Assembly: GCA_033980235.1 (NCBI GenBank)
Contig: CM067079.1
Location: forward strand, 30,652,647-30,716,646
Direction: 5' to 3'
DNA length: 64,000 nt
DNA from: Diadema setosum
Lineage: Eukaryota; Echinodermata; Echinoidea; Diadematoida; Diadematidae
Position numbers and translations under genes: made by a program. This document shows positions 13,366 to 25,611 of the stretch, piece after piece. Each line of letters begins with the position of its first letter. The first letter of the stretch is position 1. The notes beneath the pieces are model-generated. The model was not told the DNA's origin. It was given only the letters and a program-made list of their open reading frames with translations, and ran no database searches.

Positions 13366-15024
13366 TGTAGGTGTACCAGTAGCTGGCTGTCAGTCTCTCA
13401 CTATTATAGTGACCTGGGTGTGACTGCTTCTTGGCCATCAACAACACTTTTGCTCTGTATCTGAGTGTCTTTCAAAATCTCATGAAATGAATACTGTATA
13501 CTGTTGAAATTCTCACAGAAGGTAGTTTCATATCAAATTTTGTTGTTATTGAGCAAACATTAAGCAGTTATCCTGGCTTGGTTGCCTATGACTTTATCAT
13601 GATGACATGGTGGGAGGTCAGTCACAGAGAAGAGAGTCACAGAGAAAGAAGAAAAATAGTGACAATTGAAAGCATTTATTGCTTGTCAACAAACAAGACT
13701 TGATAAGAGTTGCTGTGGACTGGTAGAATGATATTGGGCCGGGTTACATTATCTGAAAATCCTCACTTGTTGGATGCTCAGCTCATTTTATTACTGACAC
13801 ATATCCAATAATCTGAGCATGGGAAAGTGAGTAATGTCATAGGACAAGCAGATTGATATCATGGAGCTAGTAGCTCATACATATTTGAAGTCATTTTCCA
13901 TGACCTTTATTACCCAGATATGCGTATTATGCTGTCACTCATGGTGTACCACCAGTATTGTTATGGATTCAATTTTGATTCTGTACCATACCAGCTGTCT
14001 TACTTGCCACAGAAAGAAAGGCAGTCATTAATCATGTCAGAGTTTTCCCCCCTTTCTCTTCTGTGAAAAAAAATCTCTTGAACAGAAGTCTGCAAATCCT
14101 AGCTTAATCTTTGCTGCAATTATTCCATAACAGTAAAAACCGGTGCCAGCTCATAAACATATTTGAATAAACGAAGTATCACAGTTGGAAAGAAAAGAAT
14201 TCCTGGCTGCATAACAGAGGTTAGGTATCAATGTATCCTGTGCTGTGAAAATTGTATGCCCACACAACTCAGGTGACATCACTCTACGGATGGCATGGAA
14301 AGGAAATCTATAAGCCTTTGAACAAGACTAATCCCCAGTAAATGTTTTCAGCAGTGTGTCTGTGTGAGTGACAGAGTAGTTTGTAGATTGTTGAGGACAT
14401 CACCAGAGGAGAAAGGCTCATCTTCCCCCACCCCCTCCACAGATGTCTGGAGTTGAACTTCAACCATGACAAATTGGTAGATTGGTGATCACAAGAGACA
14501 AACAAGATCAACCAAGTCCTCAGCATTAGTGGCTTCAATCAGCAAAGTGAAAATTAAAATTGATTGCTCTCATTGGTTTCAAGGAAAATCAATGTTTTGT
14601 TCAGCTCTCTGCCTGTCACATGTGTGATAACAGCCTCTTACGATGAGGTCTCCTCTATTGGTATGCTAATCACACATTGGGTAGTGAAGCTGCCATAGGT
14701 AAGCGGTGCCCTATGACTAAAACAAAGTTGTGCCAAGCTGATGTATATAGGCAGCATGAAAGCATGTTTTCCCCCCTCATATTCCAAACTCTTGTCAGAG
14801 GTTGCTATGAAAGTAACTGCAAACATATTCTGTAAAATTCTGTTGTTGATGGTGTTGTTATTCAATACAAGTGCTAACTTTACTTGTCGGTGGTTGAAAT
14901 GTCAATTTCTGGTCATGTGACTCTACTTGTGTGCATACCCACATAAGGGTTTGATTATGTAGTTACCTGTTATTTTCCCTTTCTACCTGTTTGGCTTTCC
15001 ATTTCTTTTCTCCATCTAGGTGGT

Positions 15025-15258
15025 ACTGTAAAACTAGAAACATTTGTGGCATGAAACTTTTGCAAATTGGTGGAGACAGAAGAAACTTTCATGAACTGCC
15101 AGCCATGAAAAAAAAAAAAGAAGAAAAATATGAGTATACTAATGTGTACTGCATTCAATGCATTGTTTAGACAAAAACTTTCAAATGCTTTTTACTTTTG
15201 GGTGCTTGTGAAAATTGCAAAAGTCTCATGCACAATTTTCTGGGTTTGCAATATACCA
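15025..15258. mobile_element. Decayed CGCGAA-family MITE
   Basis: Starts ACTGTAAAACTAGAAACATT and shares in order the blocks GGCATGAAACTTTTGCAAATT, GCATTCAATGCA and TAGACAAAAACTTT with the copies near 29971, 38186 and 53408. CpG sites of the fresher 38186 copy are TpG or CpA here, so this copy is old. It is interrupted by an A-rich stretch near 15108. The right boundary is approximate. Confidence 0.65.
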
Positions 15259-15635
15259 GCTGCAAAGACAGAAAGTTCAGTGGATTGGCTGAATGACAAA
15301 TTGACAATGGATAAATACACAATCCAGGGTGTTTTGTTTGAAGTTCATCCTGATGTGTAAATGAAATCTTGTTCTGTTATGATCAATTTCACTTCATCTT
15401 GGTTTCTTTGAGAGTGGCTGGATGAATGACAGAGTCATCTTAGTCAGACCTACACACAGTTCTGTGGTGGACACATTGGGAAAAGTGTCATGTGATTTGT
15501 TTAGAGACAGGTACATTAAGCCCCCCGGTCCTGGAATGCAATGGATTTCAGTGCTGGGCTATATTTGATGACTGGGAGGAGCAGCAGCTCCATGGGAGGA
15601 GGCTCCTCAGCTGGAACCTTTGTCAGTGGAAAGTT

Positions 15636-15651
15636 GGGGGGGGGGGGGGGG
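15636..15651. repeat. 16-base G homopolymer
   Basis: Uninterrupted G run of the same length as the one at 413. Confidence 0.9.
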
Positions 15652-15710
15652 ACTAAATAAATCTCGTTTGATGGAAACAATGTGGTGAGGATAAATGTGG
15701 AAAGTGCATG

Positions 15711-15753
15711 GGTCATAGCAAGGAGCTTCAAACACAGCTCCTTGGTCATAGCA
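15711..15753. other. Short hairpin between 10-bp direct repeats
   Basis: GGTCATAGCA occurs at 15711-15720 and again at 15744-15753. The 23 bp between them contain AGGAGCT and its complement AGCTCCT. The layout is that of a very small insertion with target-site duplication. The hairpin core is shared with 13339-13365. Confidence 0.7.
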
Positions 15754-15861
15754 TGACAAGTTCAACCTGGTAGGCTCTGGCTTCCTTTTGGATGATGATA
15801 ATAATGATCATAGGACGGTTTGGTAGGGTTGGACAGTATCTCAGGGTACACACCTGGGTTA

Positions 15862-18800
15862 TGCAGCTGTCATTTGTATGACGCACCTCTTGACCCCCGG
15901 GATAGGTGCGTCAAAGTACCAATGTGCGTCATACCTTTTAGGTACCATGACGTACCCTCCGTCACAAAAAGTGACCCACCTCTATGAGACATTGACGCAC
16001 TAACCAGTCAAAATGGTGACGCACCTCTTCGTGAAAATGACTGACCCTTGACGCACATGTTATTCGCAGTACGTACCAGACTGGAATGCTGCAGAGCTCT
16101 GTGTGCGCTCACGCAATTCGCTGCCTGCGAACTGTGTACACCGAACGGAACTTCGCGAGCGTGAATCCCTGTCGCCTACGGACCCTGTATGTTTACTTCG
16201 ATCCCCGTGGTACTGTATCCCCATGTGTGGGCGGCTGTGGAGCGCGAGTGTAGTAGCTTAGCTGCACACTGTAGCCAGCTGCCACTACACTCCAGTACCC
16301 TGTTTCGATTTGAGTCGGGGTAGAAGCGTTCCGTTGTGCAATGTCTGCTTCTTTTTCTCTTCTTCTTCATCCGCTTGTCCCTTGCCTCCCAAGTACGAAA
16401 TGATTTTTAGAGTGTTGTGTTTTTTGTAACGTTATTGCATCATTTTTCTGCAAGGAGGAGGTGAGTTTCTGTTCGTGTATTGATGTGCACTGCAGTATGT
16501 GCAGGTGAAAAGCGTTCGAACTTTCTTTCCCGAGTATCGTGGAAACTCGATGTATTTCTCGGCCTATCAAAGGAGATCTCATATAACGGAATACTTATAA
16601 CAAACTATTTTCCGGTTAAAATGAATTGATTTCCTTTGTTTTGTATCGTTTATTGACTTGATCCTAAGGATCTCGTCGCAATACCGAGTTTCCAATGTGT
16701 ATTTATTTTCACCTTATTTTCGCGTAGCTTTCGGTGCTGTAAACTGTTGCTAGGGCCTAAGCCTACTACTAAACTTACCGTTCTCCACTGTCGTTTCTCA
16801 CACATCGTTTGGTACGATTTATTCCATTTTATATCACTTTATCCGTTCCCTTTATACTTTGAAGTATTTGACGTAATTCTTTCAAGTGTCTCGCACTGCT
16901 ATTTTCGTAACGGCGATTTCTCCGCTTTGCTGCAATACTTTTTCGAATCGAAGCGACGAAGTTTGATACCAGCCGCTTTAGTGTGCCGTGTGTTGTCTTT
17001 TCTAAATATTTGTGTTGTTGGGAGGTGTTGATACTTTGTATTTGTTATTTATTTTCCTAGGTGTTTATCTCGAGGGACTATGCGTGTTTCTTAATGTTGA
17101 TATAGGAAAAGGCTTAAATGGTCTGAGTGATGTCCGATGGTGATGATGATAATAACTATGCTGGTGTAAAAAGACGGCTTACTGTGAATGCTGAGCGTAC
17201 GTGCCGTTCGTTTCATTTTACTTTCCCTCTTATTCTTCTTTCCCCCTTTACTCTTCTTTTCCTTCCCAAGAATGATAAAAAAAAGAAATTACATACACCT
17301 CACAACAAAATAGAACCACGTGCTACCAACCTTCGTAAAGTTAAATCTAAATGTTCAATATATCAGCAAAGAATAAGGGGAAAGCACGGATGACAATAAA
17401 TTAGAGCGAAGAGATTGTTTTACATGCAGTCTCTTCGGCTCGAAGAAACTTGACACCCCACCCCTCTCCCCTTGTGGAAATTTCCACAAAAGCAGGTGCC
17501 ACACCCAGGTGCGTGCCAGACGGAAGAATGCGCGCACTGGAATAAACAGCGTGTAAATATCCTGGAAATATCTATCGAAGAACCAGCTCATTAGTTGAAT
17601 TAAAGGAATCATTGCAAAGATATCGTGATTCTATAGCCTTTCTTTTGGCGCATAGTAGGAAACATCAAACAGTCGAATATAATGTACTTGATCGAATATC
17701 TTATGTTCCCTGAACAATAAAAAAAAGATCGATTAATCAGTCAATTAAAAATGCAATCACAGAAATACTTAAAAGGTCTCGTATGCCCAGAGAAATTCAC
17801 TACGAGTAGGTTCAATGAGATGCAGTCATCACATGGTTAGACAACAAAATCATGACAATTAATTTCAGTTCACGCTCATGATAACTGCTTATTACTTATC
17901 AAAGTTTTGGCTATCAACATTCGTTCGTAGGTGTTTTTTGCTTGTTTTGTATGTTTTTCCTCGTGAAAGACGTAATGATTTCTTCGTATCGAACGTAGAC
18001 TGCTGCATGTTTACCGTTTATCCAAACAGTAGGCGCCTAGGCGTACTTTCTGAATATATTCAGAAATTTCTATCAACATTTTAAATATATTACAAGACGC
18101 TCCCAAATACCAGTTGAAAAAAATTAAGAAATCGATTTTTTTAGATATGAACAACAACAACAAAAGTAAAAATGCGTAGGATAGAACCACTTCAACTTCG
18201 AATGACTTTGAATTTCTCTAAACCGTTCCCTAGTTCATGGCCATCCCATAGAAACGCGTGTTTTGATATACACGTTGCTATGGCAAACTATCTAGTTTCG
18301 CGAAACTACGGCCTGGTCACAGTAATTTTTTCCCTAACCTCCCGCCTCCCCTTCCCCGATTCGAAAACAGCTTGATTGAAGCCCCTGCCTATTTAAACAC
18401 GAACCTTATTAAACCCAAGTTAGGTACATGGTTTATATGGCTAGTGTTTCAATAGAATTTAAGTTAATATAGGTTTTAATAGACTCTCGGTAATGTTAGT
18501 GCCATAATCGTTTGTATGTGTTTTACGGCCTGGCCTCTGCCATGCCTCGCCTTCTGTATACGTATGTACGCGTGTACTGTATACATGTACCACATGGTCG
18601 ACATCACGCACGTGGTTTTGCTGCAGGTTCCACGGTCGACGGTCGATGCTACACTACAGTGAATGCGATTGAAGGATAGCGAGCTTCGCGATGCCGCGGG
18701 CTGTATGTGATGATTTTAATCACAAATCGTGTTTGGTAGTGTGGTTTTGGAGCAAATTTGTGCTCAAACTTTCTGAAAAGACCTTTAGTCTGACATCAGA

Positions 18801-19169
18801 TAGAAAAAGAAGACATACGAGAACAAAGTGAGTATCAGTATGTTATAATAAAACTGAATGAAAATTGTGTCATTTTTGCGTTTCCAGGAGCCGGTGAATT
18901 CGGCCGACTCGCGATCGCGAGTTTGTTTTATTCTGTTACGGAGGGATACCATGCAAGAAGCCTCACAAAATTACATGACGGTCCCATTAACGAACCTTTT
19001 GACACACTCTGGTTAAATGACCGACTATGACGCACATAATGGGTCAGTATTGTGACGGACATTTTGCTCCCGTGACGGTACCACGCGTCATCAAATTGGT
19101 GGTACTTGACGCGACCATGACGCACCTTTCCCGGGGGTCAAGAGGTGCGTCATACAAATGACAGCTGCA
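15862..19169. mobile_element. 3.3-kb DNA transposon with TGACGCAC subterminal arrays, TTA target duplication
   Basis: The left end TGCAGCTGTCATTTGTATGA and the right end, its complement, are perfect inverted repeats that continue imperfectly for more than 50 bp. The two ends are flanked by TTA (15859-15861 and 19170-19172). A three-base TWA duplication is typical of PIF/Harbinger, so that is the likeliest superfamily. About the first and last 200 bp carry many copies of GACGCAC/GTGCGTC and GACGCACCT. The interior (about 16.1-18.9 kb) is CpG-rich compared with its surroundings and has no ORF resembling a transposase or Myb-like protein, so it is probably non-autonomous or has captured foreign sequence. 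Confidence 0.85.
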
Positions 19170-19851
19170 TTAGTGGAGGATTGCTTCAAAAGAGTTAGTG
19201 GAGAAATATTTGCACATTCTCTTCTCTGTTTGTTGTTCTACACTATGGATGGTGACATATGTTTGAAAAGTCATTTCTCCCCTGAGAGGAACCATGGAGA
19301 CTGAAAAAGCAGGAAATATTGCAAAAATGTAGCAAAAGTATATCATGACAGGCAAGTACCATTTCTTCCACAAATCCTTTCAATCTTAACATCTCTGGTA
19401 AAGAATGCAGATTTAAACCTTGTTCCAAATAAAATGAAATAGTAATCCCCAAATATATTGCATCTTTCTTTTTCTTTTTTTGATAAGAGACTTGGTACCA
19501 AGAAGAGTTCCAGCCATTTTGACATAACACTACAAGAACCCCAAGGAAAGAAAGTGGAGTCCATGATCTTTTTTTAGCATGTTTGATGCCTTAGACTTTC
19601 AAATCAAACACGTGTGTGTACACAGAATAATTCCTAGTGTGTAGGCCTGTAGATATCTATGCATTAAATTTATGTATTTTCATTATATTCTGTTCAGTGA
19701 TTTGTCTACATAGTATCAAGTGACCAAACATAGCATTGCTATGTTGAAAGCAAATGCCAACTGAGAAAAATGTGCCATATTGTGACATCACATTCATGGT
19801 ATATTCATTGATATATGAGTAAAGTACTATGAATATCAGTCTCATGGACGA

Positions 19852-19872
19852 GGGAGGTGAGACTCACCTCCC
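19852..19872. other. GGGAGGTGAG inverted pair
   Basis: GGGAGGTGAG is followed after one base by its complement CTCACCTCCC. Related copies are at about 20319-20342 (8-bp stem) and CTCACCTCCC near 20541. These may be the ends of an additional repeat interleaved with the element at 19950; I could not resolve its limits. Confidence 0.6.
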
Positions 19873-19949
19873 TGCATGGACCATATCATGTATAATCACG
19901 TCCACTGCACGTAGTACACTGCTGATCATCTATGCTGCAATGATCAGTA

Positions 19950-20775
19950 GGCGTGTCTTCATCAGCCCGAAGTTTCAAAATAGCGCGCTATATTGCAGTT
20001 ACCAAACTAGTCCGATGTCAAAATAGCGCACTATCTGTGTAGTCAAGACGCAAATAGCGCGCTATTTGATCGGGAAAATTTTCCCCAAAATCTTGGTCTA
20101 GTTCGTGAACTAGAGCGCAAATTCGTGAAATAGCGCGCTATTTTGGGTGTGTCTCCATCAGCCCGAAATTTTCTCGATCCCTCCACGCTTCTGGTTAGCC
20201 AGCTGGCTATGGAAAGCGCATGTACAAGCTAGTGATTGTGTATAGTACTTACATGCACGGTGTATTCAAGGATCACATGTGTGTACTAGGCCTACTGTTG
20301 TTGACATCTTTAAAACCAGGGAGGTGATTCCTCTCACCTCCCTATTAAAACTCAGTGCCGTGCATGCTAGCTGTTTTTTTGTTAACTTCTTCTGGTCCAC
20401 TCTGCCTTAGGTAATTGCAGATTGTCTGTATTTTGGATTTGCTTAAACATTGCAATTCGTTAATTTCATATAAGATTCCTCACTGGACAGAAGAAAGAGT
20501 AGCGTTATTAATATCCCTTTTGAGAGAATTTGCTGTACTGCTCACCTCCCTGGTTATCGTACATACGGTGATATAGGAGATTTTGAGCGGGGAAATCCAC
20601 TTTCGAACCGCGAGCTAGGCAGAGTAATGATGCAAAGTGCGCATGCGTCAATTCGGGCTAATTTCCCGAAGCAGGCTGTTCGAGCTGAAGAAGACGCACA
20701 TTTGCTATATCGGGCTATTTTCTAAGACTGCAAAATATTCCGCTAGTTTGAACTTCGGGCTGATGAAGACACACC
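19950..20775. mobile_element. 826-bp TA-flanked DNA element with AAATAGCGCGCTATTT palindromes
   Basis: The left end GGCGTGTCTTCATCAGCCCG is matched by the complement of the right end (CGGGCTGATGAAGACACACC), with TA on both sides (19948-19949 and 20776-20777). The left 200 bp contain four copies of the palindrome AAATAGCGCGCTATTT or close variants (about 19977, 20020, 20050 and 20128). A TA duplication is typical of Tc1/mariner but also of other families. No transposase ORF is present. Confidence 0.8.
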
Positions 20776-20782
20776 TATCATG

Positions 20783-20991
20783 TACTGTATACGCCGTTAT
20801 TTTTCGCGAATTTCGCGAATTGCAGTTGGATCGCGAATTTAACAACATGCGAAATTGTCTCAATGCGCTTTGTTGATAGAGCATTAACGTAAGCGTCGGC
20901 GTCAATTCGCGAAAACAACACCTCGCGAAAATGTCTATGACCTCGTCATTCGCGAAAATATCTGTACGTGAAAATAACGGCGAATACAGTA
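20783..20991. mobile_element. 209-bp MITE with TTCGCGAA motifs
   Basis: Starts TACTGTATACGCCGTTATTT and ends with the near complement AAATAACGGCGAATACAGTA. CGCGAA/TTCGCG occurs about eight times inside. It lies only 7 bp from the 19950-20775 element. CpG sites are intact, so it is relatively young or unmethylated. It may be distantly related to the 38186 family. Confidence 0.8.
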
Positions 20992-22614
20992 TGCCAACAA
21001 ACAACCACACAAAAGGGACATTCATTGTAAGTGAAACATGTTTCAAAAACTACAATCATTAAGTAATTTGATGCTTCCATTTCACTTTCAGATAAAGTTG
21101 TGATAGTCACATATCTTTTTTTTTTGTTAAATTCTGAAATAAATGAAGAGAAAAATATTAGATGTCACAGATATATGTCATTTGACAAACTAAAGAACAT
21201 GCCATATGATATGCATGCCTGAAAGCTCCAAAGCTGTTTTGCTTTTCCCTCCACTACTATCCTAGTTATTGCAGTCTGTTCATAGCAACCAAGCTTGTTT
21301 TACTGACCTGGGGTTTGTCAGACAGTGCAGTTGTTTATATGGACTACATTAAAGTTGCCCACACAAGTTTGAGCTGTCTTTGTAAGAGTGATGCCTCTCA
21401 AAACATAGGACAGGTTTAGAGAAATGCGTGATGGCTAGTGGAGAGTCTTTTCTAGGACCGATGTAGATCATTGGCTGTTTCACACGTACTAAGAGTGTGT
21501 CATTTGACTTATAATTCTAATGATGCGTCACTAGAATCATTCAAATGATACATTTTGATGCTGTGTGAGCGAACTGGAATCTTAGAGGGTAATTTGACTT
21601 TCCAGTGATGATACTTCACAATGACGGAATGAAATGGTCATATTATGTATGGATTGATCTCTAAATCACATTTTTCGGGTGGAGCTTACAGTGACCTTTT
21701 CTGCAAAAAACAGGCACCTCAAATGCGCGTACTGCATATGAAAGTGCATGTGCAGCTGTGCCATATTATGAGTGTGGAAGGCCAAGCCAGATGTTTGGCA
21801 TGATCAGATTTTAATATGATGTGTTTGATTAGTATGAACATTAAATGTGTGCATGGAAGTCATCTTTTATTTACCTACCACTCTGTACTAAAGAAGGGAT
21901 GAACACAGAAGAAATACCATTGTCTGTGAAGTTAGAGGCCACTCGTGTATACTGTTATTACGACTAGTACTAGTAAGTCCGGCTGAACAGCAAAAAGAGA
22001 AATTCAAATGTAATACAGCTTATATGGCTTCATGAGCTCCGTTCAAGATTAATTGATAAGTAAGCCACACCTCCTCTCTTTGCTCTGAAATGTGAAACCA
22101 CAGAATCTACAAAGCCTTCCTTGATCATGCGTATGAAAGATAATTCAGCATTACGTTTCTTGGCCCATGTGAAAACAGCATAAGATACTTTGTCTTCTGA
22201 TTTTAGAACATATAGCTTTAGTCAAACAATAATCTATTTTTTATTCTTTGGTTCTTTGTTAATGAAATATGCCCTAACGAGTAGTTTGATTGACTCTCTA
22301 GAAGACTTTGGCCCTAAATGCATTAAAGCTTTCCAACAGTCTTGATCTATGCATGTTGTGGAAGTTCCTGATAATATTCAATGGCGGCCTTATGTCATTG
22401 TCTTCTTTTCTCTGAATTCTTTCTCAGTTCATAGATACATGTAGGCCTACATTTTTTTTTCTCTTCTTATTGCCTGTGTATGGTAAGGACCTTATGATTA
22501 TGCCATGCTGTGTCTAAAAAGGGATGGAATGTAAATGCTTATATTTGAGATATTAGTGAAATTTGTCTTGTCTCCAAAATGATACGCGGGGGTATGTTCA
22601 CTTTCGAACAGAGC

Positions 22615-22639
22615 TTTTTTTTTTTTTTTTTTTTTTTTT
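22615..22639. repeat. 25-base T homopolymer
   Basis: Uninterrupted T run; possibly the reverse-strand tail of a retroelement, but no body is recognised to its left. Confidence 0.9.
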
Positions 22640-22753
22640 ACTACAAAGTACTGTCACTGAAATTTTTGTGAAGATATGTTTGAGTGTGAATGGACCCTCT
22701 ATTTGTTCTGTATAACTGGAATGTACAAAACACATGCAGATGTATGATACAGA

Positions 22754-24196
22754 CAGGGTGTTCAGATGCAAAAAAAAAAAAATGTACTTGAATGATATAG
22801 CTAGGCCTACATGATGAGTTTATATGTCTGAACGCTGAACGAAATGACGTGTAAAGAAACGATATATAGCGAAACGATGGTCAGAGCATCGTTTCGAATT
22901 AAACTCGATAACGAGTCAGCATTCCATCATGTCCATTATGTGTCTGAACATATGGCGACCATAGAATGGTATAACTGGGCAGGGCTTAAAGATAATATGA
23001 AGTTTTGGTACCCTGAATTTCCTTCTCTTAGTTTGTGTTTCAGGTTAAAGTACCTTTCATATAACTAACACTGTGAGACTTACTCGCCCCAAAGTGCTCT
23101 CATGTCTTAGTAATCATGCAATAATGGTTTCGTACCACAGCCGTTTACTAATGTGCGCCGCCGTACTGCGGCGAGGTAGTACACTTATTGTACAAAACCA
23201 TTATTGCATGATAACTGTGACCAGCAGCCCCATACGCATAGCTAACTGCGACCAGCAGCCCCATACGCAAAGCTAAATGGGGCTTCGCGTTGTAGCATAC
23301 AGGATCATGACAGATGTAGTATCGCAGGTTATTATCAACTTAAAATCCAAAAATTTCTTCATTTTGAAGACTTACCAGTTAATTTGAAGTATCGAAAACA
23401 GGCTTCGGGCAACGTTTGGTTTTGCCAATAGTCCCTTTCTGTTCGAATGGATGACTGAATGTGACTCGGTCGAGAGGACCTTGGGAGAGCTACACTGAAT
23501 TGACGGCCAGTGCATGCGCACACAGACATCTTATCCGTTCATGGATTTGAAATTTGTGCGCATGTGATGTGTGCGCATACGCTGGCCGTAGTATTCAGTG
23601 TATGTAGCTCTCCCAAGGTCCTCTCGACCGAGTCACATTCAGTCATCAATTCGAACAGAAAGGGACTACTGCAGAACCAAACGTTGTCTGAAGCCTGTTT
23701 TCAATACTTCAGCTTAATCGGTAAGTCCTCAAATTGAAGAAATTTTTGGATTTTAAGTTGATATTTACCCGCGATACTAAATCTGTCATGATCCCGAATG
23801 CTACAATGCGAAGCCCCATTTCGCTATGCGTATGGGGCTGCTGGTCGCAGTTATTGCATGATTACTAAGACATGAGAGCACTTTGGGGCGAGTAAGTCTC
23901 ACAGTGTTAGTTATATGAAAGGTACTTTAACCTGAAACACAAACTAAGACAAGGAAATTCAGGGAAACTTTTGAGGTACCAAAACTTTATATTATCTTTA
24001 ATGGGATCGCACATGAAAGGTGACCCTATAGCTGTCACTCATGACCATAACAGTGAGAAACTGCACATGTAAACGATGTTTTCCAGAACGGTTGAGATTA
24101 GCATCTGAACGATCTATCGGCTGTACAATGATTCTTTATATAATTATTGTTTCTTTATTGAGTTTGGTATGAACTGGCTTGCGTCTGAACAGGGGG
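22754..24196 (-). mobile_element. CAGGG...TTCAGACGC MITE, interrupted by a nested foldback element
   Basis: The outer parts (22754-22989 and 23998-24196) together make an element of about 430 bp, the same length class as the copy at 28737-29152 but in opposite orientation. Shared blocks include CGTTTCGAA, ACTCGATAACGAGTCAGC, ATGGCGACCATAGAA and TCACTCATGACCATAAC. The ends are CAGGGTGTTCAGATGC and GCGTCTGAACAGGGGG. The intact copy runs straight through the point where the nested element sits here. Confidence 0.8.
22990..23997. mobile_element. 1-kb near-complete foldback element inserted at TTAA
   Basis: The ends are AGATAATATGAAGTTTTGG and its near complement, flanked by TTAA on both sides (22986-22989 and 23998-24001). 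Almost the whole element is one inverted repeat: left arm to about 23530, a short loop near 23530-23565, then the right arm. The left arm also has an extra hairpin (about 23112-23212) and a tandem 30-bp duplication (about 23215-23276) that the right arm lacks. It has no significant ORF. Transcription through intron 2 would give an RNA hairpin of several hundred base pairs. Confidence 0.85.
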
Positions 24197-25611
24197 AGAG
24201 TGGACTGGTATAATGCCGTGTTATTTATGACCAGTCAGTGACCCACAGCTTGCTCTGTTCTGATTTGTGAATTCTGCCCCCCAAAAGGATACAGTAATAA
24301 CCCATACTGACCTATACTGTGTAGAAAACATGGATCTGCTTGGCTGCAAACTATTAGTTTTCACCATGTAGGCCTATCAGCAGACAAAATGGGGTTCAAC
24401 ATTTCTTTGTCACTGTAACCATAACTATAGGCTCTGTGACAAATTTAATATTCAAGAAAGCATGTTCATACCATTACCAGTGGAGGAGCCATGATAACTG
24501 ATACCCAGTTGAAAATCAGACTGATGGTACATTGGTAAAAGCATATTTTGCCCTTCTAGTTTCATTATTAGCCTAGCCTAACAAAGTTATAAAAAGTTCC
24601 CTGTCAGACAAGAATAAGCAGTCTGGGCCTAAGCTGTATCCCTAACCCTTTCTCTGGTTTTAAGTGACTCACAGAATTACACCATAGTATTTTTTTCCCC
24701 AAGTGAGCTCACTAATTTTGAAGAACCATCAGAATTTAAGCATTTTACTCCAAATGGTTTTAATGCTATCTGTTTTATTTCTCTGTTTTTTTTTTTTTTA
24801 TTGTGGAATCAGTCAAGATTTGTATACATAAAATTCAAATGAATAATGGTGCTATATTTCGCCATAGGGTAGACTGTGATGCCTGTGCACAGGCGGGAAA
24901 AAGCAATATCATTTTGAAAAGCGCTACCTCACCATGTGTGCACATCACACACATTAATTTATCTTGTTGCCATTTACCTTACAATACGTGGGCTCCTGAC
25001 CATCTCATTAGCATCAGTGACTGTCAACATTACCTTGGGTGCTGCAATATTGCAATATTGATTGCAATGAGAATGGTGATCAGTGTAGACGGTCAGCCAA
25101 TGTGTGGTGGGTTCTATCTTTGTAGTGCATACCAATGTGTTTGGGTAACATGTCCAGTTGATCTCAGTAGGCTTGTCTGGTGGATCCAAATGTTGCAATC
25201 CGAAATGTTAGATTTTTTATTAAGAAGTAGGAAGACATGTCTCTTGACATGTTTGTTTGTTTGTTTTTCTTTTCATCTTACCTTTCTGAGGAAGAAATAT
25301 GGGTAATAGATTAACTTTCAAAAGTTTGGGTAGCTCAAGAGTAAAAATTATTTGGTTTGTCATTGATATGTGACAACAACGGAAAGTATGAACAAGTAGT
25401 GCTCTTTGCAATGATTTACATGACAATTTTTTTGAAAGAACTTTGTATATAACATCAACATTATTCATTTTGTAAAGTCCTAGACTTCTTGGTTTAAAGG
25501 GGATGGCTAGTAACTGATCAGTGGGAATCAGTGGGAATGCTGGAGGATGATTGTTCCAATCCTTGTGGGATTCATTTAAGAGTACGTATATCTACTGTTG
25601 TGTGAAAATTA

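Noticed and set aside
16747..17393. Frames inside the 15862-19169 element as a possible transposase
   Set aside because: Neither has a DDE-type motif, a helix-turn-helix pattern or recognisable transposase residues, and both are short.
24803..25306. 167-residue open frame
   Set aside because: Composition is random-looking, with scattered Cys and His but no domain I recognise, and it begins after a T run with no promoter or splice evidence.
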